A DNA stretch of 24,269 nt from CAZRIE01 sp964600075 (GCA_964600075.1 CAZRIE010000064.1:1-24269), one strand, 5' to 3'. Shown: positions 16,670 to 24,269, numbered from the stretch's first letter. The notes: generated from the sequence alone by a model not told the origin. Program-made: numbers and translations.

Positions 16670-17965
16670 ATGAACTTTTACAGTCTAAATAAACAAGCCC
16701 CAGAAGTATCTTTCAAAGATGCCGTTATAAAGGGTATCGCTCCCGACCGTGGATTATATTTTCCAGAAATAATAACACCGTTACCTGTTTCCTTTTTTGA
16801 GGGAATAGAAGAACTAACAAACCAAGAAATCGCGTTCAATGCCATTCACCAGTTTGTAAGTGATGACATTACAAATGAAAAATTACGACAGATTCTTGCG
16901 CATGTACTCGACTTTGATTTTCCCGTAGTTCAGCTTGAAGAAAACGTGGCGGCCCTTGAGCTTTTTCATGGTCCTACGATGGCCTTTAAAGATGTTGGCG
17001 CACGTTTTATGGCAAATTGTCTAGGGTATTTTTCCAAAGACGAATCTAATGAAATAACCGTTCTTGTAGCGACCTCAGGTGATACAGGAGGAGCTGTAGC
17101 TAACGGATTTCTAGGTGTTGACGGCGTCAAAGTAGTCATACTCTACCCTAGCGGAAAAGTTAGCGACATTCAAGAACGGCAGTTAACCACACTTGGACAA
17201 AATATTACGGCACTAGAAGTAGAAGGTACATTTGACGACTGTCAAAAAATGGTCAAGACCGCCTTTTTAGACCAAGAACTTTTAGGGGCAATGCAATTGA
17301 CTTCAGCAAATTCCATTAACGTGGCCCGCTGGTTACCACAGTTATTTTACTTTTTATTTGCCTACAAACAGGCAAAATCCGATGGAAAAGAAATCGTTTT
17401 TTCCGTGCCTAGCGGAAACTTTGGAAATATCTGTGCAGGAATTGTTGCCCAAAAACTCGGCATGCCCGTCAAACATTTTGTAGCAGCAACGAATGTAAAT
17501 GATACGGTTCCTGAATTTATGAAAACGGGAGAATACAACCCAAAACCCTCGACGGCCACGATTTCAAACGCTATGGATGTTGGTGACCCGAGTAATTTTA
17601 TTCGTATTCGACATTTATTTCAAGATAATTTTGAAGCTCTATCAGAACAGCTTTCATCATACACTTTTACAGACGAGCAAACTCGGGAAGCTATGAAGTA
17701 CCTTCGTAAAACTTCCAATTACATTGCAGACCCACATGGCGCTGTCGGATATTTAGGATTGAAAAAATACCAAGAAAGACATCCGGACACCTATGGTATT
17801 TTCTTGGGAACCGCCCATCCGGTAAAATTTTTGGATGTTGTTGAGGATACTATTGGTGTAATATTAGAGATACCAGAGCAAATCAAAAAAGTGATGGACA
17901 AGGAGAAAAAATCGATTTTAATCAAAAAATACGATGAACTGAAGAATTATTTGATACTTCGATGA
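16670..17965 (+). CDS. thrC: Threonine synthase
   Basis: PLP enzyme converting O-phosphohomoserine to threonine, the last step of the pathway. 431 residues, full length. The PLP-binding lysine is Lys107 in GPTMAFKDVGARFM, followed by the phosphate-binding region VATSGDTGGAVANG; further conserved blocks are SANSINVARWLPQ and VPSGNFGNICAG. The N-terminus MNFYSLNKQAPEVSFKDAV is the usual one for the fold. It is the last gene of thrABC. The downstream end meets aminopeptidase P convergently across a 52-bp spacer that holds a perfect palindrome but no clear U-tract terminator. Confidence 0.98.
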   Translation: MNFYSLNKQAPEVSFKDAVIKGIAPDRGLYFPEIITPLPVSFFEGIEELTNQEIAFNAIHQFVSDDITNEKLRQILAHVLDFDFPVVQLEENVAALELFHGPTMAFKDVGARFMANCLGYFSKDESNEITVLVATSGDTGGAVANGFLGVDGVKVVILYPSGKVSDIQERQLTTLGQNITALEVEGTFDDCQKMVKTAFLDQELLGAMQLTSANSINVARWLPQLFYFLFAYKQAKSDGKEIVFSVPSGNFGNICAGIVAQKLGMPVKHFVAATNVNDTVPEFMKTGEYNPKPSTATISNAMDVGDPSNFIRIRHLFQDNFEALSEQLSSYTFTDEQTREAMKYLRKTSNYIADPHGAVGYLGLKKYQERHPDTYGIFLGTAHPVKFLDVVEDTIGVILEIPEQIKKVMDKEKKSILIKKYDELKNYLILR

Positions 17966-17990
17966 AATCAAACGGTTAGATTTCGAGATC

Positions 17991-18013
17991 TTTGAGACCT
18001 GTGAGGTCTCAAA
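17991..18013. repeat. Perfect palindrome between thrC and aminopeptidase P
   Basis: TTTGAGACCT (17991-18000), loop GTG, and AGGTCTCAAA (18004-18013) form a 10-bp perfect stem, placed 25 bases after the thrC stop and 4 bases beyond the stop of the opposing gene. Position suggests a shared terminator, but neither strand has a T-run after the stem. It may instead be a dispersed palindromic repeat that folds as a 3'-end stabiliser. Confidence 0.6.
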
Positions 18014-18017
18014 ATTC

Positions 18018-19634
18018 TCAGTCCAACTGAGGCAATTCAAAATCATCCAACGGACTTGGTTGTTTCATCATAGCCTCAATAGCCTCTGACGTTCTTGGGG
18101 CCCCTGAGGATAAATTCACAGGCCCATTAGCGGTAATCAGAATATCATCTTCGATACGCACGGCAATGCCCCACCATTTCTTGTCGCATTCGCTTCCTTC
18201 GGGAATATAGATTCCCGGTTCAACGGTAATTACCGTATTCGGCTTAAAAGGTCGGTAGGTACCTTTATCATGTACATCAAGCCCCAAATAATGTGATGTG
18301 CCATGTGGAAAATAGGTTCTCGTATCCTCCTCCTTTGAAATGATTCCCAGTTTCATCAAACCTTCAGTGACCACTTTACTTGCGGCCTGACCCGGTGCTT
18401 GAAAAGGAGCGCCAACAGTACTTGCTTTTATTCCTGCTTCTTGGGCATTGTAAACGATATCATAAATCTGTTTCTGTTCAGGTGAAAATTTACCGTTTGC
18501 GGGAATTGTTCTTGTAACATCGGCGGTATAGCCGTGATACTCCGCACCTAAATCCATCAAGACCAGATCGTCACCCACTTTTAGTTTGTTATTCTCGATA
18601 TAGTGCAAAATGCAACCATTGTTCCCTCCACCGACAATGGACGGATATCCTTCATATTCAGCCCCATATTTTTTATAGACATACTCATGTACGCCTTGAA
18701 TTTCCATTTCCGACATATTTGGATGCATAGCTTTCATAACCTCCACTTGGCCCACTGCAGAAATCTCGACGGCCTTTTTCAACAAAACCATTTCCTCTTC
18801 GGATTTTGTCTCCCGCAACGTAGCCATGATTTCCCCAAGTTTTGCTGAGTTGAGATTATTAGCACTTAGCTTTACTGAAACTTTCTCTTTTATTTCACTT
18901 CTCAATTTATCATCGGATGCATTTACAAATCCATTTAAAAGTTCATCTTTCTTAAGGTTCTCGTCTCGATTCAAGTAACGGCCTAAAGTTTGAGCGACAT
19001 TGGCACTATTCTCTACATCGGTAGATTTTATCATGGCGTATAATTGCTGTTTGGATCCATCATAATCAGCAGGGTAATCAGCTTTTTCCTTAAAACTTTG
19101 TATCAAACCGAAAAGGTCGGCTTCATCCCCAGTATCCCTAAAATCATTTTTAAAATCGAAGAACAACACATTATCAAAGCTCTTAAAATCGACGGAAGCT
19201 TTTGAGAATTCACTTCCGTTAAAAACGGTCTCGAGCCCTAGCTTCTCCTTGGCGCCTACTATACCGAGCCGCTTACCGTTCCATTGCTCTGCCCTTGGGT
19301 CACGTTCTTGTACGTATAAAATCTCGTCGAACGTATTTCCTTCTTCTGACTTTTGCGCTTCCGAAAAAATGACCAACACGGCATTGGGCTCGTTGTAGCC
19401 CGTTAAATAGTAAAAATTAGGGTCTTGATGGTAGATGTAGTCTACGTCATTGGACCTGTTGCGCATTGCATTGGCAAAAACCACAGCCACACTGTTCGGT
19501 GCCATCATTTCGCGAACCGCATCGCGTCTTCCCTTATGGAAATCGGCCGAAAGAAAATCCGAGGGCGTATCTTGCCCGTTACTTGGTATATAGTTGATCA
19601 GCAGTACTGCAATAATCAAAATAGCTTTTCGCAT
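18018..19634 (-). CDS. Secreted aminopeptidase P family protein (M24B)
   Basis: Metallopeptidase predicted to remove N-terminal residues preceding proline. 538 residues begin with a signal peptide (MRKAILIIAVLLINYIPSNG, then Gln21), so it is exported, unlike cytoplasmic PepP. The N-terminal creatinase-like half has YIYHQDPNFYYLTGYNEPNA (67-86). The pita-bread half carries all five metal ligands: Asp361 and Asp372 (DLGAEYHGYTAD), His448 (HGTSHYLG), Glu472 (VEPGIY) and Glu495 (VRIEDD). The 11- and 23-residue spacings equal those of E. coli PepP. Probably dimetal and active, feeding peptide scavenging in the periplasm. It is convergent with thrC and divergent from gcvT. No clear promoter was found upstream. 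The exact substrate cannot be told. Confidence 0.95.
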   Translation of the reverse strand: MRKAILIIAVLLINYIPSNGQDTPSDFLSADFHKGRRDAVREMMAPNSVAVVFANAMRNRSNDVDYIYHQDPNFYYLTGYNEPNAVLVIFSEAQKSEEGNTFDEILYVQERDPRAEQWNGKRLGIVGAKEKLGLETVFNGSEFSKASVDFKSFDNVLFFDFKNDFRDTGDEADLFGLIQSFKEKADYPADYDGSKQQLYAMIKSTDVENSANVAQTLGRYLNRDENLKKDELLNGFVNASDDKLRSEIKEKVSVKLSANNLNSAKLGEIMATLRETKSEEEMVLLKKAVEISAVGQVEVMKAMHPNMSEMEIQGVHEYVYKKYGAEYEGYPSIVGGGNNGCILHYIENNKLKVGDDLVLMDLGAEYHGYTADVTRTIPANGKFSPEQKQIYDIVYNAQEAGIKASTVGAPFQAPGQAASKVVTEGLMKLGIISKEEDTRTYFPHGTSHYLGLDVHDKGTYRPFKPNTVITVEPGIYIPEGSECDKKWWGIAVRIEDDILITANGPVNLSSGAPRTSEAIEAMMKQPSPLDDFELPQLD

Positions 19635-19682
19635 CTTTAGGGAGTTTTAATCTCTTTTTTCTGACCTCAGATTAGTCAGGAA

Positions 19683-19853
19683 ATATTGAACTCATCTTGA
19701 GTACCTGTTTGGAACCGAGAATGAAGGCTTTTGTGCCCTGATGAAGTCATTTTTTTGGTTGCATAGCCAGAGCTACGGAAGCTAAAAATGCCGAAATCGG
19801 GGTATAAAATGCGAATTCGTAGGTAAAAGAACAACTCAAGACGAGTTCATTAT
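19683..19853. mobile_element. MITE-like element with inverted ends (candidate)
   Basis: The ends ATATTGAACTCATCTTGAGT (19683-19702) and ACTCAAGACGAGTTCATTAT (19834-19853) are inverted repeats matching at 18 of 20 positions, enclosing about 131 bp without a clear gene. Each end also contains its own small palindrome (ACTC...GAGT). I see no clear target-site duplication, so an old insertion, an IS remnant or a regulatory inverted pair are all possible. Confidence 0.42.
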
Positions 19854-19898
19854 GCTAAACATAACAAAATGTACTAAGACTATCCTTAAATATTTCAA

Positions 19899-19906
19899 TA
19901 GATTTG
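19899..19906 (+). promoter_or_regulatory. Possible gcvT -7 box
   Basis: TAGATTTG matches the Bacteroidota -7 consensus TAnnTTTG exactly and lies 76 bases before the gcvT start. The -33 region is poor (no TTTG 17-23 bases upstream), so strength is uncertain. Confidence 0.4.
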
Positions 19907-19982
19907 CACAAAAAAGAGAAAAGACAGTTAGTAGTCCAAGGAACTAAACTCCTAAAACTAATAAACCCATAAAATTTTTCCC

Positions 19983-21068
19983 ATGAAAAATACGGCCTTA
20001 ACCGAAACCCATAAAAAACTAGGTGCTAAAATGGTGTCTTTTGCAGGCTACGATATGCCCGTTTCTTATGAAGGTGTAAATGCGGAGCATGAGACTGTAC
20101 GTAACGGTGTCGGTGTTTTCGATGTTTCCCATATGGGCGAATTTTTGGTCGAAGGACCGAAGGCGTTGGATTTGATTCAAAAAGTGACTTCAAACGATGC
20201 CTCTAAATTAACAGTAGGGAAAGCGCAATATAGTTGCTTACCGAACGAAACCGGCGGAATTGTCGACGACCTTATCGTATATCGCATAAAGGAAGAAAAT
20301 TACCTGCTGGTCGTCAACGCATCGAATATCGAAAAAGATTGGGCTCATATTTCAAAGTACAACGAAGTGATCGGTGCGGATATACGGAATATTTCCGATG
20401 GATTTTCCCTTCTGGCCATTCAAGGCCCGAAGGCTATCGAGGCTATGCAATCGTTGACTTCGGTAGATTTGGCAGAAATCAAGTTCTACAATTTCGTCGT
20501 AGCCGATTTTGCAGGAATCAACTATGTGATTATATCAGCTACTGGGTATACCGGTTCCGGGGGATTCGAAATTTATTGTAAAAACAGCGAGGTACAACAA
20601 GTTTGGGACAAGGTGTTCGAAGCCGGTGCAGCATTTGACATTAAGCCTATCGGCCTTGCCGCCCGCGACACCTTGCGATTAGAAATGGGCTACTGCCTCT
20701 ACGGAAACGATATCAGCGATACGACCTCCCCTTTCGAGGCAGGCTTAGGATGGATTACCAAATTCACCAAAGATTTTGTGAATAGCGAAGCCCTTTCTAC
20801 GCTAAAAGCCCATGGCCCCGAACGCAAACTTATTGCATTTGAACTTGACGATCGTGGTATTCCAAGACACGATTATGATATCGTTGATGGGCAAGGAAAA
20901 AAGATAGGTATTGTTACTTCAGGTACTATGTCACCCTCATTGGGCAAAGGTATCGGCCTCGGTTACGTACCCACCGTGTTTTCAGAAGTAGGAAGCAAAA
21001 TCAATATACAAATACGCAAAAAAAGCGTGCCGGCAACAGTGATGAAACTTCCCTTTTACAAAGGCTAA
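19983..21068 (+). CDS. gcvT: Glycine cleavage system T protein (aminomethyltransferase)
   Basis: Moves the aminomethyl carbon from the H-protein lipoyl arm to tetrahydrofolate, releasing ammonia and giving 5,10-methylene-THF. 361 residues, the normal length. The N-terminus MKNTALTETHKKLGAKMVSF with FAGYDMPVSY is typical. The folate site includes GGIVDDLIVY (91-100) with the conserved Asp pair. ISATGYTGSGGFEIYC and the C-terminal barrel block TSGTMSPSLGKGIGLGYV are also present. The H and P subunits are not in this window. Its stop overlaps the glsA start by one base (TAATG), showing translational coupling to a glutaminase. Both reactions release ammonia. Confidence 0.97.
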   Translation: MKNTALTETHKKLGAKMVSFAGYDMPVSYEGVNAEHETVRNGVGVFDVSHMGEFLVEGPKALDLIQKVTSNDASKLTVGKAQYSCLPNETGGIVDDLIVYRIKEENYLLVVNASNIEKDWAHISKYNEVIGADIRNISDGFSLLAIQGPKAIEAMQSLTSVDLAEIKFYNFVVADFAGINYVIISATGYTGSGGFEIYCKNSEVQQVWDKVFEAGAAFDIKPIGLAARDTLRLEMGYCLYGNDISDTTSPFEAGLGWITKFTKDFVNSEALSTLKAHGPERKLIAFELDDRGIPRHDYDIVDGQGKKIGIVTSGTMSPSLGKGIGLGYVPTVFSEVGSKINIQIRKKSVPATVMKLPFYKG

Positions 21069-21982
21069 TGATAGATTACCAAAACATTCTCCATACCATT
21101 TATAAAAGCACAGGAAGTGAGACGGATCGAGGAACCGTGGCAAAGTATATTCCAGAACTTGCTAAAATAAATGTTCATAAATTCGGAATCCACTTAATAG
21201 ATAACGAAAAGCGCAGTTTTTCAGATGGAGATTCAGACGAAGTGTTTTCCATACAGAGCATCTCAAAAGTACTCTCGCTTACTATGGTTTTGGGGCTTGT
21301 TGGCGAAGATTTATGGAAAAGGGTCGAAGTAGAACCTTCGGGAGACCCCTTTAATCACCTATCACTTCTGGAGCAAGAAAATGGAATTCCGCGCAATCCG
21401 TTGATTAATGCGGGTGCTATTGTGGTCGCAGACATTTTGGTGTCACAACTAGATAATCCGAAGCAAGATTTCCTAAAATTCATACGAGACATTGCAAATG
21501 ATCAAGGTATAAATTTTGACTCTAAGGTGGCCAAATCCGAAAAAGAAACTGGGTTCCGAAATTTTGCCGCTGCCAATCTATTAAAGTCCTGTGGTAACTT
21601 AAAGAACGATGTCGACGTTGTTCTAGATTTTTACTTCCATCAATGCTCGATTCAAATGAATTGCTCCCAATTGGCAAAGACTTTTTTTCTCTTTAGTAAT
21701 CGGGGTAAATGCATACGAGACCAAAGCTATTTAAATATTAATCGGGTGAAACGCATCAACGCCCTAATGCTTACCTGCGGTTTTTATGATGAGGCCGGTG
21801 AATTCGCTTTTGAAGTTGGTCTACCGGGCAAAAGTGGCGTCGGCGGAGGCATAGTGGCCCTGCTACCCAATACGTTTTGTGTGGCCACTTGGTCGCCTGG
21901 ACTCAACAAAAAAGGCAATTCAAAACTGGGTATGCAAGCCTTAAAAAATCTAACCTCCGATACAGGACTATCTATATTCTGA
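21068..21982 (+). CDS. glsA: Glutaminase A
   Basis: Hydrolyses glutamine to glutamate and ammonia; member of the serine-dependent glutaminase family with a beta-lactamase-like fold. 304 residues, full length. The catalytic Ser64-Lys67 pair sits in SIQSISKVLSL, followed by the family signature GIPRNPLINAGAI and, later, LPGKSGVGGGIVA and WSPGLNKKGNS. The ATG shares its A with the gcvT TAA, so translation is probably coupled. One base separates its stop from the TTG start of the next gene. No signal peptide, so cytoplasmic. Residues and order agree with the family; physiological role (nitrogen release or acid tolerance) is open. Confidence 0.96.
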   Translation: MIDYQNILHTIYKSTGSETDRGTVAKYIPELAKINVHKFGIHLIDNEKRSFSDGDSDEVFSIQSISKVLSLTMVLGLVGEDLWKRVEVEPSGDPFNHLSLLEQENGIPRNPLINAGAIVVADILVSQLDNPKQDFLKFIRDIANDQGINFDSKVAKSEKETGFRNFAAANLLKSCGNLKNDVDVVLDFYFHQCSIQMNCSQLAKTFFLFSNRGKCIRDQSYLNINRVKRINALMLTCGFYDEAGEFAFEVGLPGKSGVGGGIVALLPNTFCVATWSPGLNKKGNSKLGMQALKNLTSDTGLSIF

Positions 21983-21983
21983 T

Positions 21984-22805
21984 TTGGAAAATAAAAAGAT
22001 TCTAGTCCTTGGAGGAAGCGGTTTTTTGGGCAATGCTATTTATAAAGAGCTTTGCAATTATTTTGACACCTACGGCACTTATCACGCCGCCCGGCGGTCA
22101 TTCGAAGGTAACAAGCAGTTTTTCAAATACGATATGGAGGAGGACGATGTCTTCCAAATCTTAGAGCATATACGGCCGAATGTTATCATATCGGCGGTAC
22201 GAGGTAACTTTGCTGCGCAGATTCAAGCACATCAGCATATTGTGGAATACCTATCAAAAAATGACTGCAAATTATATTTTCTTTCGTCTGCTAATGTTTT
22301 TGACGCGTATCGCAAATACCCATCTTACGAAAACGACAAAAGTCTTTCCGAAAGTGTTTACGGTCGATTGAAGATTAAAATAGAAAACATGCTGCTCCGC
22401 CTTCCGACAAAAAAAATGGGGATTTTGCGTATTCCTATGGTTTTCGGAAACAGTTCTCCAAGAATCAAGGAAATGAAAAAGTTTATTTGGGAAAATGAAC
22501 CTGTGGAAGTTTTCCCCAATCTGATTTTGAACGTTACCAACGACAATAAAGTGACCCAGCAGATACACTATCTCATCAACCGCAACAAATCTGGTATCTT
22601 TCATTTAGGCAGTAAGGATTTGGTACATCATGAAGATTTTGTGAAGGAGGTCGTAGATCGCATCGGCGATTTCAATCCCATTTACAAAAGGATTTATACA
22701 ACGAATGAACAACGATATCTGGCAGTGCTTCCCAAGGATAATAAACTTCCGAAAAACCTACAGTTCGGTTATCAGGAAATTATCGACCATCACATTATGA
22801 TCTGA
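21984..22805 (+). CDS. NAD(P)-dependent epimerase/reductase, extended SDR family (RmlD-like)
   Basis: A 273-residue Rossmann protein. The nucleotide-binding loop GGSGFLGNAIYKEL is about ten residues from the start, and the active-site Tyr-Lys pair appears in VYGRLKIK (YxxxK), preceded by the FLSSANVFD strand carrying the catalytic-type Ser. These features fit extended SDRs acting on nucleotide sugars, such as dTDP-4-dehydrorhamnose reductase, but the substrate cannot be assigned. The start must be the TTG at 21984: no in-frame ATG precedes the glycine loop, and the first internal Met lies beyond it. The gene starts one base after the glsA stop, so it is cotranslated with gcvT and glsA despite no obvious shared pathway. 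Confidence 0.9.
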   Translation: MENKKILVLGGSGFLGNAIYKELCNYFDTYGTYHAARRSFEGNKQFFKYDMEEDDVFQILEHIRPNVIISAVRGNFAAQIQAHQHIVEYLSKNDCKLYFLSSANVFDAYRKYPSYENDKSLSESVYGRLKIKIENMLLRLPTKKMGILRIPMVFGNSSPRIKEMKKFIWENEPVEVFPNLILNVTNDNKVTQQIHYLINRNKSGIFHLGSKDLVHHEDFVKEVVDRIGDFNPIYKRIYTTNEQRYLAVLPKDNKLPKNLQFGYQEIIDHHIMI

Positions 22806-23000
22806 TTCGATTAGGTCAAAATATTCCGCAATTCGGCGTAGGACAACTCGGGGATTATGTATCTTCATCTGCACTTATAATCTAATGGATATGTAAGTTC
22901 GAGAAAAGATTGGGACAGCTCTTCTAGATAGGGTATTGAAAATATGGGGTATCGGTGAAAAGTAAGTAGTTTACACTACTATTTTGAAACTTAATAATAA

Positions 23001-23030
23001 AAGGAGATTCCCGCCTACGCGGCAATGACA
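23001..23030. repeat. Short palindromic repeat before phhB
   Basis: The block GGAGATTCCCGCCTACGCGG followed by CAATGACA resembles a short intergenic repeat common in bacterial genomes, whose usual right arm is GCGGGAAT. One arm has decayed here (GCGGCAAT), leaving CCGC/GCGG flanked by ATT/AAT around loop CTAC. It ends 14 bases before the phhB ATG. The rest of the 239-bp spacer (22806-23044) shows nothing I can name. Confidence 0.5.
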
Positions 23031-23044
23031 ATAAATATTTAAAT

Positions 23045-23332
23045 ATGAAAAAATTATCCGAACAAGAAATCGAAAAACAATTAAAAAAAATAGATGGCTG
23101 GGAGTATGTAGATGGGGCAATCGAAACTTCATTTGAATTCAAGAACTTTAAGGAAGCCTTTTCGGTCATGACTCGAATCGCATTTGAATGCGAAGCCCAA
23201 GGCCATCACCCTGATTGGAGCAATGTATATAATTCGTTGAACATTAGGCTGAATACCCATGATGCCGATGGGGTTACCGAAAAAGACTTTAAACTGGCGC
23301 AAAGCATCGAGGCTATTATTGAAAGTGAGTAG
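23045..23332 (+). CDS. phhB: 4a-hydroxytetrahydrobiopterin dehydratase (pterin carbinolamine dehydratase)
   Basis: Small cytoplasmic enzyme of 95 residues, the typical length. It dehydrates the 4a-hydroxy pterin formed by aromatic amino-acid hydroxylases so that the cofactor can be recycled. The family signature is present: GHHPDWSNVYN (about residues 57-67), with the adjacent catalytic histidines, and the later NIRLNTHDADGVTEKDF. The N-terminal LSEQEIEKQLKKIDGWEY pattern is also usual, supporting this ATG. No hydroxylase gene is in the window. It is separated from the epimerase gene by 239 bp with a palindromic repeat, so it may have its own promoter, though I found none convincing. Confidence 0.95.
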   Translation: MKKLSEQEIEKQLKKIDGWEYVDGAIETSFEFKNFKEAFSVMTRIAFECEAQGHHPDWSNVYNSLNIRLNTHDADGVTEKDFKLAQSIEAIIESE

Positions 23333-23343
23333 ATTCTAGTGGG

Positions 23344-23383
23344 CAGTAATCAGTCCCGAAGTTTCGGGGGTAGTCAGTAATCA
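23344..23383. repeat. Repeat-flanked hairpin after phhB
   Basis: CAGTAATCA occurs twice (23344-23352 and 23375-23383) around a perfect hairpin CCCGAA-GT-TTCGGG (23355-23368). A T-run begins about 20 bases after the stem (23390-23397), too far for a standard terminator. The arrangement resembles the CAGTAATCAGTC-type spacers scattered in flavobacterial genomes. Confidence 0.5.
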
Positions 23384-23394
23384 AAATTATTTTT

Positions 23395-23427
23395 TTTGCT
23401 TGAACTTGCTCTTGCACTTTAACTTTT
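23395..23427 (+). promoter_or_regulatory. Possible yebC promoter
   Basis: TTTG at 23395-23398 and TAACTTTT at 23420-23427 are separated by 21 bases. The -7 box differs from TAnnTTTG only at its last base. A transcript would start about 65 nt before yebC. Confidence 0.3.
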
Positions 23428-23499
23428 AATTCTAGCAAGAACCTTTCATCTGCAAATTTTGTTAATTTTACCCACTGTTCAACTTATCAAACAAGAAAT

Positions 23500-24210
23500 A
23501 TGGGAAGAGCTTTTGAGTTTCGAAAAGCACGAAAGATGAAACGTTGGTCGGCCATGTCAAAAGCCTTTACCCGTATCGGTAAAGACATTGTTATGGCCGT
23601 AAAGGAAGGTGGCCCCGACCCAGACACCAACTCCAAACTTCGGGCTGTCATTCAGAACGCCAAGTCGGTCAATATGCCGAAAGACAATATTGAGCGAGCC
23701 ATTAAAAGGGCTTCCGATAAAAGTCTGGGAGACTATAAAGAGGTGCTTTTTGAAGGTTATGCCCCTCATGGTATTGCCATTTTAATTGAGACGGCAACCG
23801 ATAACAACACACGAACCGTTGCGAACATCCGTAGTTATTTCAACAAATGCGATGGTAGTTTGGGCACGTCGGGTTCGGTGGAATTTATGTTCGACCATAC
23901 CTGTAACTTTAGAATTCCCGCAGAAGGTATCGACCCTGAAGAACTTGAACTCGAAATGATAGATTACGGGGCCGAAGAGGTTTTCGTAGACGACGACGGT
24001 ATACTCATCTATGCCCCATTCGAAAGTTTTGGTGCCATTCAAAAGGAATTGGAAAACCGGGAAATCGAGATTCTTTCCTCGGGTTTTGAACGTATTCCAC
24101 AAATCAGTAAATCGCTATCGGACAATGAAGTCGCCGACGTTGAAAAACTTCTAGAAAAAATAGAGGAAGATGATGATGTGCAGAATGTGTATCATACCAT
24201 GGAGGAGTAA
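23500..24210 (+). CDS. yebC: YebC/PmpR family transcriptional regulator / translation factor
   Basis: 236 residues, normal for the family. YebC/PmpR proteins were described as DNA-binding regulators, and some members are now linked to translation of proline-rich stretches; which role applies here is unknown. The N-terminus MGRAFEFRKARKMKRWSAMSK carries the characteristic basic start, followed by FTRIGKDIVMAVKEGGPDPDTN and NMPKDNIERAIKRAS in the first domain. Later blocks are YEGYAPHG-like (FEGYAPHGIAILIETATDNN), GSLGTSGSVEFMF and the acidic C-terminal EKIEEDDDVQNVYH. The protein is complete and cytoplasmic. It follows phhB after 167 bp and is the last gene in the window. Confidence 0.96.
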   Translation: MGRAFEFRKARKMKRWSAMSKAFTRIGKDIVMAVKEGGPDPDTNSKLRAVIQNAKSVNMPKDNIERAIKRASDKSLGDYKEVLFEGYAPHGIAILIETATDNNTRTVANIRSYFNKCDGSLGTSGSVEFMFDHTCNFRIPAEGIDPEELELEMIDYGAEEVFVDDDGILIYAPFESFGAIQKELENREIEILSSGFERIPQISKSLSDNEVADVEKLLEKIEEDDDVQNVYHTMEE

Positions 24211-24220
24211 TAACTTTTTT

Positions 24221-24269
24221 GACTTAGGCACTTTGCAAAGAGCTTCAAAGTCGCTACCTTAGGTTAAAC
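24221..24269. other. Window end after yebC
   Basis: The last 59 bases hold no gene start. A weak stem ACTTTG (24230-24235) / CAAAGT (24246-24251) with a ten-base loop could be part of a 3' structure, but no T-run follows it. Confidence 0.3.

Larger units (their letters stand above)
19635..19982. other. 348-bp divergent spacer between aminopeptidase P and gcvT
   Basis: No convincing gene lies here. From left to right: a short weak stem CTGAC/GTCAG (19661-19665 with 19675-19679), a possible MITE-like element (19683-19853), and a -7-like box for gcvT (19899-19906). One leftward frame is open through the element but has no recognisable product. No glycine-riboswitch architecture is visible before gcvT. 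Confidence 0.7.

Noticed and set aside
17991..18013. Standard intrinsic terminator for thrC
   Set aside because: The stem is perfect but no T-run follows on either strand, so it is listed as a palindromic repeat instead.
19635..19982. Glycine riboswitch before gcvT
   Set aside because: I could not find the conserved glycine-aptamer core or tandem arrangement in this spacer.

Overview
The window reads as ordinary chromosome from a marine-type member of the Flavobacteriaceae (Bacteroidota). The protein families resemble flavobacterial versions, starts mostly lack a Shine-Dalgarno sequence, and one promoter matches the Bacteroidota form TTTG-N19-TAnnTTTG exactly. The gene set is housekeeping and amino-acid metabolism. 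I see no phage, plasmid, CRISPR, rRNA, tRNA or defence genes. Two runs of exactly 100 N (1643-1742 and 11192-11291) are assembly gaps of probably unknown true size.

Layout. 1-136: possible tail of a rightward gene cut by the window edge. 113-2008 (-): PgpH-like 7TM-HD c-di-AMP phosphodiesterase, broken by gap 1. 2127-4074 (+): acetyl-CoA acetyltransferase, then an SH3-NlpC/P60 protein whose catalytic Cys is Ala. A shared terminator (4107-4138) separates these from the leftward pair gyrA and a secreted TPR protein (4160-7995). clpC (8256-10805, +) diverges from gyrA and ends in a strong terminator. Gap 2 then hides the 3' ends of two convergent genes: a small unknown gene (+) and the bifunctional NAD(P)H-hydrate repair enzyme nnr (-).

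12901-17965 is a complete threonine pathway from aspartate: fused aspartokinase/homoserine dehydrogenase thrA, homoserine kinase thrB and threonine synthase thrC. In front of thrA lie a consensus promoter with a perfect 10-bp inverted repeat over its -7 box, and a 30-codon Thr-rich ORF that looks like an attenuation-type leader peptide. The thrA-thrB and thrB-thrC gaps carry palindromic repeats.

18018-19634 (-) is a secreted aminopeptidase P. A 348-bp divergent spacer follows, holding a possible MITE-like element with about 20-bp inverted ends. The rightward cluster gcvT-glsA-NAD(P) epimerase is tightly packed (1-base overlap, then 1-bp spacing with a TTG start). It is followed by phhB and a YebC/PmpR regulator.

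The best leads are the candidate thr leader and operator, the apparently inactivated NlpC/P60 domain, and the cluster of unrelated intergenic palindromes. Nothing here looks like a wholly new multi-gene system.
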